From the NCBI GenBank assembly GCA_014281115.1, contig JACONQ010000016.1, positions 1,302,001-1,366,000 on the forward strand: DNA of 64,000 nucleotides, in the 5' to 3' direction. The notes beneath the pieces were generated by a model. It saw only the letters and a list, made by a program, of their open reading frames with translations, searched no databases and had not been told where the DNA came from. This document shows, piece after piece, positions 1-11,932 of the stretch. The first letter of the stretch is position 1, and every line of letters begins with the position of its first letter. Origin of the DNA: Laburnicola sp. R22_1. Its lineage: Eukaryota; Ascomycota; Dothideomycetes; Pleosporales; Didymosphaeriaceae. Made by a program: the position numbers and the translations under genes.

Positions 1-1904
1 TTGCTTAAACGTCTAGAAACTATTTAACTAGTTTATAGTTTTTAATCTTATATTTTACTTTAATAGAGCTTTAAAACTTCTATACCTTTACTTTATAAGC
101 TTTATTAAAGATTAGAAGTATATTATTAATATAAAAAGTACTAAGGTTTTGTAATCTTTACTTATAAATAAATAAGACTCTTCTTTTAAGGCTATAAGTC
201 CTATAGATCTTAGCAATCCTAAGAACTCTTTATACTAGAGTAGTGCTAAGTCTCTTAATCTATATAGAGCTTATTTAAGGGACACGCACTTGCTATATTA
301 CTTAAACCTATTTAGAAGCTTATAGATAACTAGATTATTAGCTGTACTATAAGCGTTTAAGAAAGCTTCTACTATATTATATTAAATAATCGATGGCGAT
401 GGATAATGTCTTATTAAGGTCGACTTTAATAGAAAGATAGAGCGTTAGTATACCTATAGTGTATAAGCTTCTACCCAGCATATATTTTACAATAGCATAA
501 ACCTACTAATATAGCTATTGCTAGTAATATTTAGAAATAATAGTAGAGGAGATAATAGTTATAGTGTTATAGTACTAGCGCTATCTTATATCTTTCCTAC
601 TCTAAACTATAGTATAGTAATATAGTCTTACATATAGTTTTGTATATAGATTATTTTTTTAGTTAGAGTAGGCGTACTAAGCCTACTAAGCTCGCTTAGC
701 TCGCTTATAACGCGCTAACCCCTTTTTATTAATACTACCTTAAAACGCTTTTGTGTGTTAATAATAGCAGGAGGAATAACTGCTATTATTATAATATTTT
801 TATTAGAAACCCCTTAGTCGCAAAAAAAACTATATTAAATAATCTTTACATTGTGTTCTACTATAATTACTATTATAGTTCTAAATAACTATATTATAAG
901 CGTTACTGCGTAGGTTAACTATAGTAAGTTCTTAACCTAGAGATTACCTCTTATAATAATTTAAGCCTTATACTTTAGAAAGTACCTATTCTAATTAAAT
1001 TTATAGGTCTAAACCTATTCTAATAAGAGTGATTATCTAACAGCTTATGCTTAATTAATTACTATTTAGGTTTCTTTCTTTATAAGTGTAATAATCTTAA
1101 TATAAGAAGCTTACTTAAAGAGCTTTCTAAGTAGATAATTAGTAAGATATTTCTATAAGGTAGGCAGCTTTAGTAACCTATCTCTATATAAATAAGTAGA
1201 AGGTAATACTTTTAGCATCTTTTTAAGCATTACTACAGCAACTATAGAGTTTATTATAGTGTACTTTTAGTGCTTATTCTAGGCTTTCTATACTTCTTAG
1301 ATATATATATATAGAAAATTATCTTAAAGATTTTGTATTATATATTTAGCAATTAGTATATATATACCTAATCTACTCCCTAGCTAATTAGTAGTATTAT
1401 TATACTAATTATAATCTCTTTATTTTTAAAAAGGCAGATAGTCCTAAACGCACATATCTATATTATTATTTTAAAGTCTTTTACTTAATTTTATAAATAC
1501 TTAATCTTGCCTTTACTTTTAGCTTACTAGTAAATTATCTACTGTCTCTAGCACAGTTAAGCTTCTAGGGCTAAATTAAGAGGCAGCTATAAAGCTCTTA
1601 GGCTCTACACTTTAGGGAAAACGCTTTCTAGAATCTAATAGACTAGCTTGCCTAGATTAGTGTATACTCTAGTGGCTATTAGTCTTTCTATAATTCCTTA
1701 ACTAATTATGCTCTAAATTGCCTAGCTCTAGCGTCTATTTAGGAGTTATAAGCCCTATATACTCGCTTTAAACTATATAAATTCTTAGCTACTTACTAGC
1801 TAAGCTTGCTACCTATATATTAGTCTTATTAGCTACTTGATTGCTAGCCTAGCTAGATATACTCTTAGATTACTAAATAGGAGCACTATTCTTTATTTAC
1901 TTAG
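1..1904. other. AT-rich RIP-degraded repeat DNA
   Basis: This stretch is very AT-rich, dense in TpA-containing words, and broken in every frame. I recognise no gene in it apart from the short repeat at 714-829. It could hold the decayed 3' part (reverse transcriptase side) of the minus-strand Copia remnant that starts near 4.6 kb, but I could not confirm an RT motif here. Confidence 0.6.
714..829 (+). repeat. Short retroposon-like repeat family B, full-length copy
   Basis: The copy begins 'gctaacccc' and ends in an A-run after 'tagtcgc'. Its reverse complement matches 7736-7858 almost throughout, and its 3' part matches 6428-6505. It contains a perfect 11-bp inverted repeat (aataatagcag / ctgctattatt) around a 9-base loop. 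I did not find a target-site duplication for this copy. Confidence 0.65.
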
Positions 1905-2110
1905 TACTTCAGGAAGAGAAACATCGCAGACCTTTTGGTATACGGTACAACGCTGTACGGGAAAGCTGTGGGTGTTCTAAAAACGCATTAAAAAAGGTAA
2001 AGTAGCTTGGAGACAAATAGGTTAGACTGGGAACTGTTCGTTAGCACGTGCAAATCGGCCCCTCCTGTCGGAGGTAGTCAATTACGAGATGTACCAGGTT
2101 ACTTAGTACT
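1905..2110. other. GC-richer patch inside the AT-rich arm
   Basis: Base composition rises sharply here, with CpG and CpA retained (for example 'cacgtgcaaatcggcccc' near 2046). A 71-aa open frame at 2007-2222 crosses it but resembles nothing I know. It may be a less mutated piece of the linker between integrase and reverse transcriptase of the neighbouring Copia remnant, or an LTR fragment. Confidence 0.35.
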
Positions 2111-4610
2111 TACTTACTTATTTAGTATAGTAAGAAGATTAAAAATATCTATAAACTCTTTTACTAAATTATTAATCTCCTCCTTATATAGGACTTTAAT
2201 AATCTTTATTACTTCTTTATAGGGTATACTTTAATTAGCTTTGCCCTTATTAAATAATATCTTATTAAATATAATATTGCGCATAGTAATTACCTAGTTA
2301 AGCACTAGAATTTATATCCTATAGAGATTTAATACTCTATAACTAATAAGGTGTCTAATATATCCCTAGGATTCACTTTAAATCTTTATTTATCCTATTT
2401 TACTACTTAATTGCTTTTTAAAGAATATTCTTAGTAGCTATAGGCATAAATTCTACTTTAATTAGAATAAAGATTAGCTATCTATGCTTATATTTAAGTA
2501 GGCTTATACTAATAGAAATACTATCCAAACTAATTTTTAAGTACTTTATCTAGTGCTTAAAAAGTATATAGAGCTATTAGACTTTTACTATAAAGGTAAG
2601 CAACTGCATTTATAATCTTAGGCTATATTTTAGGTAGTAGATTTGCACTTTCCTTTATTTTTATAGCCTTAGTAATAATTTCTTACCCTACTTACTTAGG
2701 TGCTCTATGTAGTTTATATATATATAATAGGGTGTAGCTAATATTAATTTTTATTTGTCTATATAGTTCTTAGAAGCTAATTATCCCCTCTAGGAAAGAG
2801 TAGCAGTATTATTATTCTAATAGATTACAACAATTTTAAGCTTATATTTATTTTCTACCTATTAGTTAAACTTAGTTATTACTTACATAATCTCTAGTAA
2901 AGATTTTAATATAAGGTTATTGTTATAAATCTTTTACCAAATTCTTCCTTAATAATTAAGCTCTATAGCTCTCTAAGCTATCCTACTAGAAAGTTAAAAA
3001 CATTCTAAGAAATATAGTAGAATAGTCATAGAAATTATTTTCTTAGGCGTCTAGAAATTATTCTTATTATATACATTATAAGATAATACTAATAGTTCTT
3101 TTTCTAAGTGCTAAGGATATGCATATTTTTTACGTTTTAAACTAGAGCTTAAAGTACTTATTAGCCTAAAAAATCTAATTAAAGGTGCTAAAGTTCCTTA
3201 GTGTTTACTTGCAGAAGATTATAGTATAATTCGCTCTTTTTAATTACTAAGCAGAGGGCTCTGCTTTTTTTGTCATGTTATTTGAGATTAAAGCCTTTGT
3301 CGTGCTACTTCTAGATAGTTAATTTAACGCCATATAGTATAATTATCTAATTACTATAGCTAAAGCATAGTAGAAAAGAGGCTTATATTTAATAAAGGCA
3401 AAGTTATAAACACTATTTAGTTCTACTAAAATAATATTTTAAGTAAGAGTTTCTATGCGCAATAATCTATCTAAATCTAGGTACTAAATTCCTACCTTTC
3501 TTAGATAAGCTTTAGAGATAATATTAATATAAAAACCTTTTATAATCTTAATATTCTTAAGTAAAAGATCTTTTATATATACACTACACTTGCTAGTAAG
3601 TATACCCTTTATAAGTTAATTTTCTATTTCTAAAATTAGAAAAGTTTAAGTTTTAGCTTTAACACTCTAGATTAAGCTTGCTTTCTTAAACAAACTAAGT
3701 GTTAGAAGTAATTAATTATTAATAAAGTAAACTATAGCTTTTCTATTAAGAATAGTGCTCTATATAAGCGAGTAATTGCTAGAATATATTATTAAGTATA
3801 TTCCTAAGCTCTTCTATAGCTGCTTATTAAAGACTAATGGATTAATTAGAGCGTAAGCTATTAATCCTAAGTAGGTAAGAGCAGTTAAGTTCTTTACTAT
3901 AGGTGTAGACTTCTAGCCTTTTATTTTAATTCTACTATAAAGCTCCTTCTATTATAGAGATACTAAACAATTATTAATACCCTTATACTCTTTCTTAGTA
4001 AGGGTAATTAGTAGCACTTCTTTAAGGCATTTGCTAGTAATAGTAGTTTAAAGATGTTAGTAATTAAGACTATTCTACTTATGCTCCCTAGGTCTATAAG
4101 GGCACTTATTAGTCTTTTTATAAGCTTTCTTATTTAAGCTACTACTACTTTACTTTTTTAAATTATTATTTTAACTAGTAATTATTACAAATATACCTAA
4201 CAACTTACTATTAGGTACTTAAAGCTAGTGCTTCTAAATAAATATAAAGTAGACCTTTTTAATATTAGTAAAATCTATTACCTTAATACTAAGCAAAGCG
4301 TCTTATATAAAATACTAGTTTATTAATTAGGCCTATTCTAGTATAAGCTTAACTACTAGCGCGTCTAAGAAGTTATATATAGTACGCTTACCTTCTATAT
4401 TAGAAAGCGTAAAACTCTTAGCTTTATTAAAAAAAAGTTACTAATTTTAGTACTATATTTTAACTATCTGCCTTTTATACTTAGCTTTTTCAAAGTGTGC
4501 TTAGTATTAGGTGCGTACTAGGTTCTTTATGCTTACTTCTATTAGAGCTAGATTATTCTAAAGTATCTTAATAAGCGCTTATAAAAAGGTCTTCTTTTTG
4601 TTATTTATTA
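2111..4610 (-). mobile_element. RIP-degraded Ty1/Copia remnant (gag, protease, integrase side)
   Basis: Read on the minus strand, and allowing for stop codons from C-to-T change, this stretch keeps the order of a Copia polyprotein. A gag-like segment runs from about 4.6 kb. A zinc-knuckle-like piece (CPYRPREHK) lies near 4.1 kb. A protease-region pattern with 'NIISKAYLRKVGI' lies near 3.5-3.6 kb. An integrase C-terminal pattern lies at about 2.3-2.8 kb. No LTRs were identified, and a family A repeat is inserted at 3232-3332. The many stops make it non-functional. The family call rests on pattern resemblance by eye, so it is moderate. Confidence 0.5.
3232..3332 (-). repeat. Short retroposon-like repeat family A, copy 1
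   Basis: This 101-bp copy is flanked by an exact 12-bp direct repeat, 'tatagtataatt', at 3220-3231 and 3333-3344. That fits a long target-site duplication. It includes a perfect 7-bp hairpin (agcagag-gg-ctctgct) followed by a T7 run. The strand is given so that the A-rich end is 3'. It interrupts the Copia remnant. Confidence 0.8.
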
Positions 4611-5645
4611 TAATTATAGCTAGTGCGGGTCGGCTTGCCGATTATCTTTTTTAACCTTTTTTTTAGTTTAAGATTAAAGTAGGTTAAGATAGAAGGTTAT
4701 TATGTACTACTATGTATAGCACCTAATTCTAATTAAAGACTAACCTTAAATATCTAGCAATATAACAATAGTTTGAACTTACTTACACTCTCTAATACCT
4801 ATAAGCTCCTAGTCCTAATATAAGGTTTACTTATAGCGTATATAGTATATTTAGCTTATTACTACTACTATTATTAGTTATTTGCGCTTGTACGCTAGAT
4901 AAGCTAACGCTACTGCAATAGCTAAAAGAATCTCGCAGATCTATATAATACTCTTACTACACTAGAGATTATTAATAAATACCTTATCTTCTACCTTTTG
5001 CCTTTCCTTATAGATTCTATTATTAATAAGGAGCAATTTTATCTACTAGAGTAGGAACGTAGTCTTCTTAGTTTTTACAAACTAAATAAGCTGCCAATCT
5101 AGCTAGTATATAAGAATAGATAGTTAGGTATACTAGGCTTCTATAGATAATTATCTTATAGATAAAATAGAACTCTAGTATTATTATCTTAGTAGTAGCG
5201 GCGCAAATCTTTAGCGTATACTTTTTAGCAATAGCAAGTACTTCTTTAGAAATAATATTAATTCCTAGATAGATAGTAGGGCGTAGAGGTATGCGTAGAG
5301 AGATAGTAGAAGATTTGTTAAGAATAATCTTAATATAGTAATAGAGCGATAGTGTATCTAGTATATATTACCTTTATCCCACTACTTATAAGAAATATAC
5401 TTATTAATATATTAACTTATATTTTTTGCAATAATCTAGATAGTAGTTTTTAACTTAGAATAGCGGTTTGCAACTTAGAATAGTAAAGAAAAAATAGCTT
5501 ATAGTATGGCTGCGCTAAAGTCTTATCTCTCTTAAAGTTCTAAGTAGCCTCTTTGTAAAGATTTTGCTTATGAGAGCAGCCCTACGCTAAGACTGCTAAG
5601 CTCGCTTAGTAGTTTAAATGCGCTTTTTTTATAATTATCTTTTTT

Positions 5646-5751
5646 ACGCTCTTTTTAATTACTAAGCAGGGGGCTCTGCTTTTTTTGTCATATTATTTAA
5701 GATAAAAGCCTTTGTCGTGCTACTCCTAGGTAGTTAATTTAACGCCACATA
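5646..5751 (-). repeat. Short retroposon-like repeat family A, copy 2
   Basis: The copy is near-identical to the island copy at 13706-13813, including 'agcagggggctctgct' plus a T-run and the end motif 'taatttaacgcc'. Upstream it shares the T-rich extension 'tttataatta' with the copy at 37651-37770. No direct repeat was found at its flanks. Confidence 0.75.
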
Positions 5752-6427
5752 GCTAGTGCTAATAGATCTTAGGACACTATAGTATAAATCTATAAGGCGA
5801 GATTCTAAATCTTTATTATATTAATTTGCTATTCTTACACTGCTACTTAATATTCTATAATTTAAATATTATAAAGTTTAATTTAAATATTATATATAGC
5901 GTTACTTATACTTATAGTCTTCTTTAAAAGTATAGGATAAGTTAGTTAGATTAGATCTTAATTAATAATTTTATTAGCGTTAGAGTTAATAAAATGCTAG
6001 ATCCCTTTAAACTAAGTATAAAATTAGAGCTAGATAAGCTAGAAAGACTAGCTTGCTTAGTTAGTAAGAAGCACCTTTATAGTAGAAATTACAATATTAG
6101 TTATTTTAATTATAAGTAAGATTTAAGCGTAGAAGAAAAGTAGAAATAATTAGTAAGAAGTAATTAGAGTATATAAATTAGAATTCTAACATATAAGTAT
6201 GTAGAAAGAATTAGCCTACAATCTTAAAGCGCTAGACTTATAACTACTAAAGGAAAATAAATTAGAATCTTAATTTTAATAAGTAAATTAGATAAGATTA
6301 CTATATAAAAAAGGAAGCTAAAGGGCTAAACTATATATACGCTTATAGAAAAGAAGCAAGGCTAAAATAGTACTGCTTACATAATTACGGGTACATAATT
6401 ATACCTAATTAGAGCCTTATTTCTATA

Positions 6428-6505
6428 ATAATAATAGTAAGAGGAATATCTACTATTATTGTAATATTTTTATTAGAAACTTCTTAGTCACAAAAAAATA
6501 CTATA
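6428..6505 (+). repeat. Short repeat family B, 5'-truncated copy
   Basis: It matches only the second part of family B (from the hairpin to the A-run: 'tagtcacaaaaaaa'). Loss of the 5' part with retention of the A-tailed 3' end is what incomplete reverse transcription produces. Confidence 0.6.
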
Positions 6506-7170
6506 TAGCTTATAGGCCTACTTACTATTATTGAGAGGCCTGCCTATTAACTTATGCCCTATGCCCTCGTATAAAGCTTACCTGTACCTTAAAATTAGTA
6601 TAATATGCGAGGTTAGACGCCACAAGAACAAAGTGTAGCAATAAAAAGAAGGCGTAGTAAGAAGGTTATAAATTAGAAAGTTAGTTGGATTGTATATTAT
6701 TGGCGTTTATTAGTTAAAAAAGTTAGTTATTATTATTATATAGTATGCACAAATTAAGATATAAATTTTAAGGAAACGAATAATAAGTAAACACAATATA
6801 GAGCTGCTAGACAAATTTTTAAGTATAGTTAGTATTGGGATTACTTATCCTAGGATTATACACGATATACTTAGACTTCTTTTCTTATAATTTTTAATCT
6901 TCTTATGTTAGATATAAGGTATAAGAGTTAAGTAAGTCTGGGAGATATATTATAAATAAACCACACTTTGAGACTTTTAAAGTATATGCAATATGTATTA
7001 AAGTAAAAGAAAAAGGTTATAATAACAATAAGATGCGGTCTTAACTAAGACCTATAGGCACTTTATAGGCAAATTGCATAATTATAAAACTTTTAATATG
7101 TAATTCTAGGCTGGCTATTTGACTAACTACTATATTACGCAATTAATAATTTTTTTAATAATATTTTTGC

Positions 7171-7300
<130 letters not shown>

Positions 7301-7735
7301 GCAGCTAACCTAACTATTTTATTAAATTCTCTTTCTATAGTAGATCTCTTCTTGCAACTAGTAAGCTGTATACTACTACCTAGGACCTTACTACTACTAC
7401 CTATCTTCCCTATACTTCTACTATTACTACTTACCTTTATTCTTATTACTTATAGTCCTCTACCTTAATAGCAGCCTAAATAATTGTCACTTTTTTTTTT
7501 GTGAACAAAGCTGCATCTAGCTATAACCTATTTTTTTATGTACTAGCTTTATAAGATACCTATAGACTATATAAATACACGTAACTAAGTTAATAGCGCG
7601 TTTATTATTTAGCACCTTATAAGGCTGTTAAGTACACTAGTAGAGTTAACTTAACTATAGTTTAGAACTATTATTAAGTAGTAACTTATCTTGCTTATAT
7701 AAGTAGTAATAAGATTAAAGTACTTATTACCTATA

Positions 7736-7858
7736 TGGTTTTTTTTTGCGACGAAGGAGTTTCTAATAAAAATATTACAATAATAGCAGATATCCCTTCT
7801 ACTATTGTATACACAGAAAAGCGTTTTAAGGTAGTATTAATAAAAAGGATTAGCTAAG
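7736..7858 (-). repeat. Short retroposon-like repeat family B, inverted copy with target duplication
   Basis: This is the reverse complement of the 714-829 copy. Its tail reads as a T-run on the plus strand (7739-7747). It is flanked by an exact 9-bp direct repeat 'ttacctata' at 7727-7735 and 7859-7867. Confidence 0.75.
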
Positions 7859-9415
7859 TTACCTATACAAAGGGAGCCTAATTTCGCTACTATCTTACAC
7901 ACTACTATAACTAATAACTATAGCTAAATTAAATAAGATAAAGATATAATTATGCTATAAAGCAAAGTTTAACCTTAAGTACGCCTAATCTACTATAGAT
8001 TTCTCCTTATATCTCTAAAACTTAATTAATAATCTTACAATTATCGCTAGAAAGAAGCTAAAGCTTAAGATAGCTAATAGTAATAAGCTTCTAGTTAAGT
8101 TGCTTATATTAGATTACTACACAATATATATATATATAGTCTATACTACTATTTTCTAGCTTAGGTTATATACATATTAATAATGCGCATAGGGACTACT
8201 TAATAGACTAAGGCAAGCCTAAAATATATTACGCAGTAGAGAAGGAACCTAACAAGACTACTTAATACTATAAATAATAACAAGTTCCTTTAGAAGCTTA
8301 GGAAGTGTAATAAGGAAGGTGCTAAGTAGTTAAATAATATTTAAAAGCTACTAAACTAGCTATAGATAGTAATTGCCTATAACTGCGTTATTTCTAAAAT
8401 TAAAAAATTCAATTATATAATCTAACTGTGAAGTGCCTATGGGTCTTAGTTAAGACCGTAATTGCCACTATTTTAATAAGCTTTTTACGCTATTATTATG
8501 CTTTTAGCGTTTTATATATTATAATAAACTCTTTCTTCCCTTTACTTTAGCCCTTGCCCTTATAGTCCTTATTACCTTTATTTTTAATTATATTTTTAAA
8601 CTTTTATAGTATAATTTTTATACTATGCTATTATTATATTATAAAGGCTACGTCTCTACTAATATCTAAGTACTAAAGGAGTGCCTTACACTCTAAGATC
8701 TAAAGGTATAAGGCGCAGCAAATTAGTCTAGAAATATTACCAATAAGGTACTCAAAGATAAGCTTTAGAGGACCCTTTAATAATCTTTTTAGTTATATAA
8801 GGTTGCTAAATTTTTAAGAATTATCCTTAACTTTGCCTAGCTAGTTGTCTATACCCTAACTAAATTTAATAATAGCTATATTACTATAGATATTAAATTT
8901 AGTCGCAATACTAAGTTGCTAGAAAGTTATTATATTGCTAGATATAATAGATAAAAAGATAAAGATTTAGTATTCTAGGCGTCTCTAATATTATAAGAGG
9001 CAGACTTTATATGCTATATATATAGCAAACTATAGTTTCGCTACTACTAGATTATAAGCTCAATAACTAAACTATAGTTAAGCGTCCTATTGCCTATACT
9101 ACTTCTATAGCTATAACTCTATAGTCTACTATAGCTCTCTAATAGTCTACTAGTTAAGAGATACTATATAACTTAGTTATGCTAGATAGCTAACTATTTA
9201 TTAACTGCTATTAATAATGCTACTATAAAGAAAGTTAATAATAAATTATTATTATTTTATATATATTTTTTACTACTACTCTATACTAGGTACTAGGTTT
9301 TAGTGCCTTCTATTTTACTTCTCTCTGTGTATAGTGCGGACTTAACCTTAGTTAGAATCTCTACATAATAAAGATCTTTAATAGAACTTTTTAATTTTAA
9401 AAATAATATAGTTAT

Positions 9416-9501
9416 AGGTAACTACTACTTTTTTTGTTATGTTATTTAAGACAAAAGCCTTTATTATTCTACCCCTAGATAGTTTAGTTAACAATACATA
9501 G
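9416..9501 (-). repeat. Family A repeat, partial copy 3
   Basis: It retains the section from the T-run and 'gttatgttatttaag' through 'cctttattattctacccctag'. The part with the hairpin is missing or too mutated to recognise. Confidence 0.55.
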
Positions 9502-9536
9502 CTATCTAATTTATTACTTTATTAAATCTAAAGTAT

Positions 9537-9662
9537 ATAGCATTATTTAAATCTATCTAGGGGTAGGATAATAAAGGCTTTTATCTTAAATAATGTAATA
9601 ATAAAAGTAGAGCCTCCTGCTTAGTAATTAAAAGAGCGTAAAAAGATTATTATAAAACAGCT
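9537..9662 (+). repeat. Family A repeat, copy 4 with target duplication
   Basis: Plus-strand reading gives the A-rich end at the right ('gagcgtaaaaagattattat'). An exact 10-bp direct repeat 'tctaaagtat' flanks it at 9527-9536 and 9663-9672. C-to-T changes are common relative to the island copy. Confidence 0.7.
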
Positions 9663-9734
9663 TCTAAAGTATTGTTATACTAAATTTACTTTCTTTAATA
9701 TAATTTTTATTTAGTTAATATTTCTATATATAGC

Positions 9735-9823
9735 ATTAAATTAACTACCTAGGAGTAGAATAATAAAGGCTTTTATCTTAAATAATATAAAAAAGCAAAG
9801 TCCCTTACTTAGTAAATAAAAAT
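9735..9823 (+). repeat. Family A repeat, partial copy 5
   Basis: It matches the family from 'ttaaattaactacctagg' to 'cttacttagtaa'. The A-rich terminus is lost or degraded, and no direct repeat was found. Confidence 0.55.
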
Positions 9824-9978
9824 AGTATAGTTATAGATTATAGCTTTACTTATAAAAAAACATAATAATAATAAGATAGTTACAATTATAAAACGTTTAA
9901 ACCTAAAAGTAACCTAGTGAATATAAAAGTAATTACTACTAACCAGAGCGAGTTCGTATTTATAAAGACTAAACGAGT

Positions 9979-10824
9979 AAGGGTATGTTTAGTTTCTCTA
10001 GTTCGGAGCATTAGAAAGGCTCTAGTTTACTAACTTAGCGAAATTAATGTATAACTAGGGCCTTTTTTAATTAGCGCTAGGAGGCTTTTAATAATATTAG
10101 TTTTAGCCTATTATTAGCTAATTTTATATTTTTACTAGCCTTTATTTGCTCTATATCTAAACCTATTAAGGCTTTCTAGTACCTCTAGTTTAAAAATTAA
10201 GCTTAGGGGCTCTTTTTTATCTAGTTTAATATTAAGTACTTTATATAACTATCTAAGGCCCTATTTAGCTCTAGTACTAAAATAGGCGTTAGTTTTGTTA
10301 AACTAACGCTAAGTAAGCGGCCAAGCATACAGGGGGGAAATTAGCCACGTCTTATAAGGAGACGTATAGACTAATAGCTAACAAAGCTATATTTTAAAAC
10401 TAACTTTTTAGCAGCTAAATAGGCGCTTCTAGATAACGTCCTATTAGCTAAGACGCCGCTAATTTTCCTCCTATACGCTTAGCCGCTTATTTAGCGTTAG
10501 TTTAATAAAACTAACACCTATTCTATTACTAGAACTTAATAGGACCTTAGATAGTTATATAAAGTACTTAATATTAAACTAGATAAAAAAGAGTCCCTAA
10601 GCTTAATTTTTAAACTAGAGGTACTAGAAAGCCTTAATAGGTTTAGATATAGAGCAAATAAAGGCTAGTAAAAATATAAAATTAGCTAATAATAGGCTAA
10701 AACTAATATTATTAAAAGCCTCCTAGCGCTAATTAAAAAAGGCCCTAGTTATACATTAATTTCGCTAAGTTAGTAAACTAGAGCCTTTCTAACGCCCCGA
10801 ACTGGCGGAACCAAACATGCCCTT
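9979..10824. mobile_element. 846-bp fold-back / large inverted-repeat element at the island border
   Basis: The left arm starts 'aagggtatgttt' and the right arm is its inverse, ending 'aaacatgccctt'. The arms pair over roughly 390 bp each with a short centre, so nearly the whole element is a palindrome. It has no coding capacity. The right tip (10791-10824) keeps C/G where the left tip (9979-10015) has mostly T/A, so the arm facing the AT-rich side is more mutated. No target duplication could be fixed: flanks are 'gagt' and 'gatc'. Confidence 0.75.
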
Positions 10825-11932
10825 GATCCTCTGGGGTAATTGTTTTGCGGTGGATCCTGAAAGGCATCGCGGTGGTATTACTCATTATCTGGTGCGGAGA
10901 ACTCTAGACTTAATCTTGATAAGATACTCAGGTCCCCTCCTAACTGATTGAGTATGTTGATCGTAATTTTTTTTTTGGGAGTAGCTTCACTACTGATTAA
11001 GATCTGCTCCACTACCTACTACCTACTGTGGTAAGAGGTTACTGATAAAGAGCCGAAAGGCCTTTGCGTATACCGCGCGCTGAGCCACAGCGCGTAGCCT
11101 TCACATGGAGGAGGTTGGTTGCGACACGATGGTGTGACGACGAGTCAGCCCTGGAGCCGAGTTACCGCGGCACCAGAGGCAGCCAATTAGCTGCACGCGC
11201 ATTCTGCTGACCGTCAGCTGTGCCTACGTCAGCTCCCCAGATCTCTGGCCTGTGAGGCAGTTATTAGATGGAGCGGAAGTCATATGTCAACGATGAGTGG
11301 AGATTGTGGAGAGCTCGGGAACCAAGGTATGGAACGTGCGCGCACAAGTGGGCATCGACAAGACCGGCGCATTTTAGCACTGTTTTTTGAATGAACACCA
11401 GCCTGCCCACGAGCAGGTACGGCAGTCGAAGGATCGTGCAATTGGCAATTCGTTGCTGTATGCAAGTCCTCGTAATGTCGTCCCAGCCCTTTGTTCTGTG
11501 CTCAGCCTCCACGACCTTCGGGACTCTCACGCTCCGCGATAGCAGCTGCTCGCGCTATAGGCTGCTATGCTGCTATATTCCTGCCACAATTTGTCATGAC
11601 ACGGACCTGTGGCTGGGCTCTGGCATGGATCCACTTGGAAAGGGGAAAAGAGCAGTGCCACGCGTGCATTTGCAGCACGGCATGCAATGCCTGTTACGAG
11701 CCAAGTCTTTTCCCCAGCTTCTATTCGGACTGTTTAATTTAAAGAGAGAACAAGTTGCCCCAGGGCGCAAACCCCATCGCATCGTGCGCGTTCATCATCC
11801 AGCTTTTTTCTCAAATCCATATTATTTTTAGACCCCTTGGCAAGCCTTCCTCACCTGACATCCTTTGTCCTCCAATTCGGATCTCAGTTTTGAAGAAACA
11901 CTATCGTCTTGCTGCAACGACACAATCTCGAC
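10825..11932. other. Island edge and upstream region of the DOMON gene; no supported gene
   Basis: GC content returns to normal. Several short overlapping open frames (for example 11391-11831) compete in different frames, and none has a recognisable domain. I read this as non-coding or promoter sequence for the gene starting at 11933. Confidence 0.5.

Larger units (their letters stand above)
4611..7035. other. AT-rich repeat DNA with two short repeat copies
   Basis: RIP-like sequence without a recognisable gene. It holds a family A repeat (5646-5751) and a 5'-truncated family B repeat (6428-6505). A slightly GC-richer scrap lies near 6530-6680. Nothing else can be supported. Confidence 0.55.
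8459..9978. other. AT-rich repeat DNA with a cluster of family A copies
   Basis: RIP-like sequence without recognisable genes. Three copies or fragments of family A lie at 9416-9501, 9537-9662 and 9735-9823, in both orientations. Confidence 0.6.

Noticed and set aside
11391..11831. 146-aa plus-strand open frame upstream of the DOMON gene
   Set aside because: Several frames of similar length overlap it on both strands, codon use is not gene-like, and no domain or splice context was recognised.
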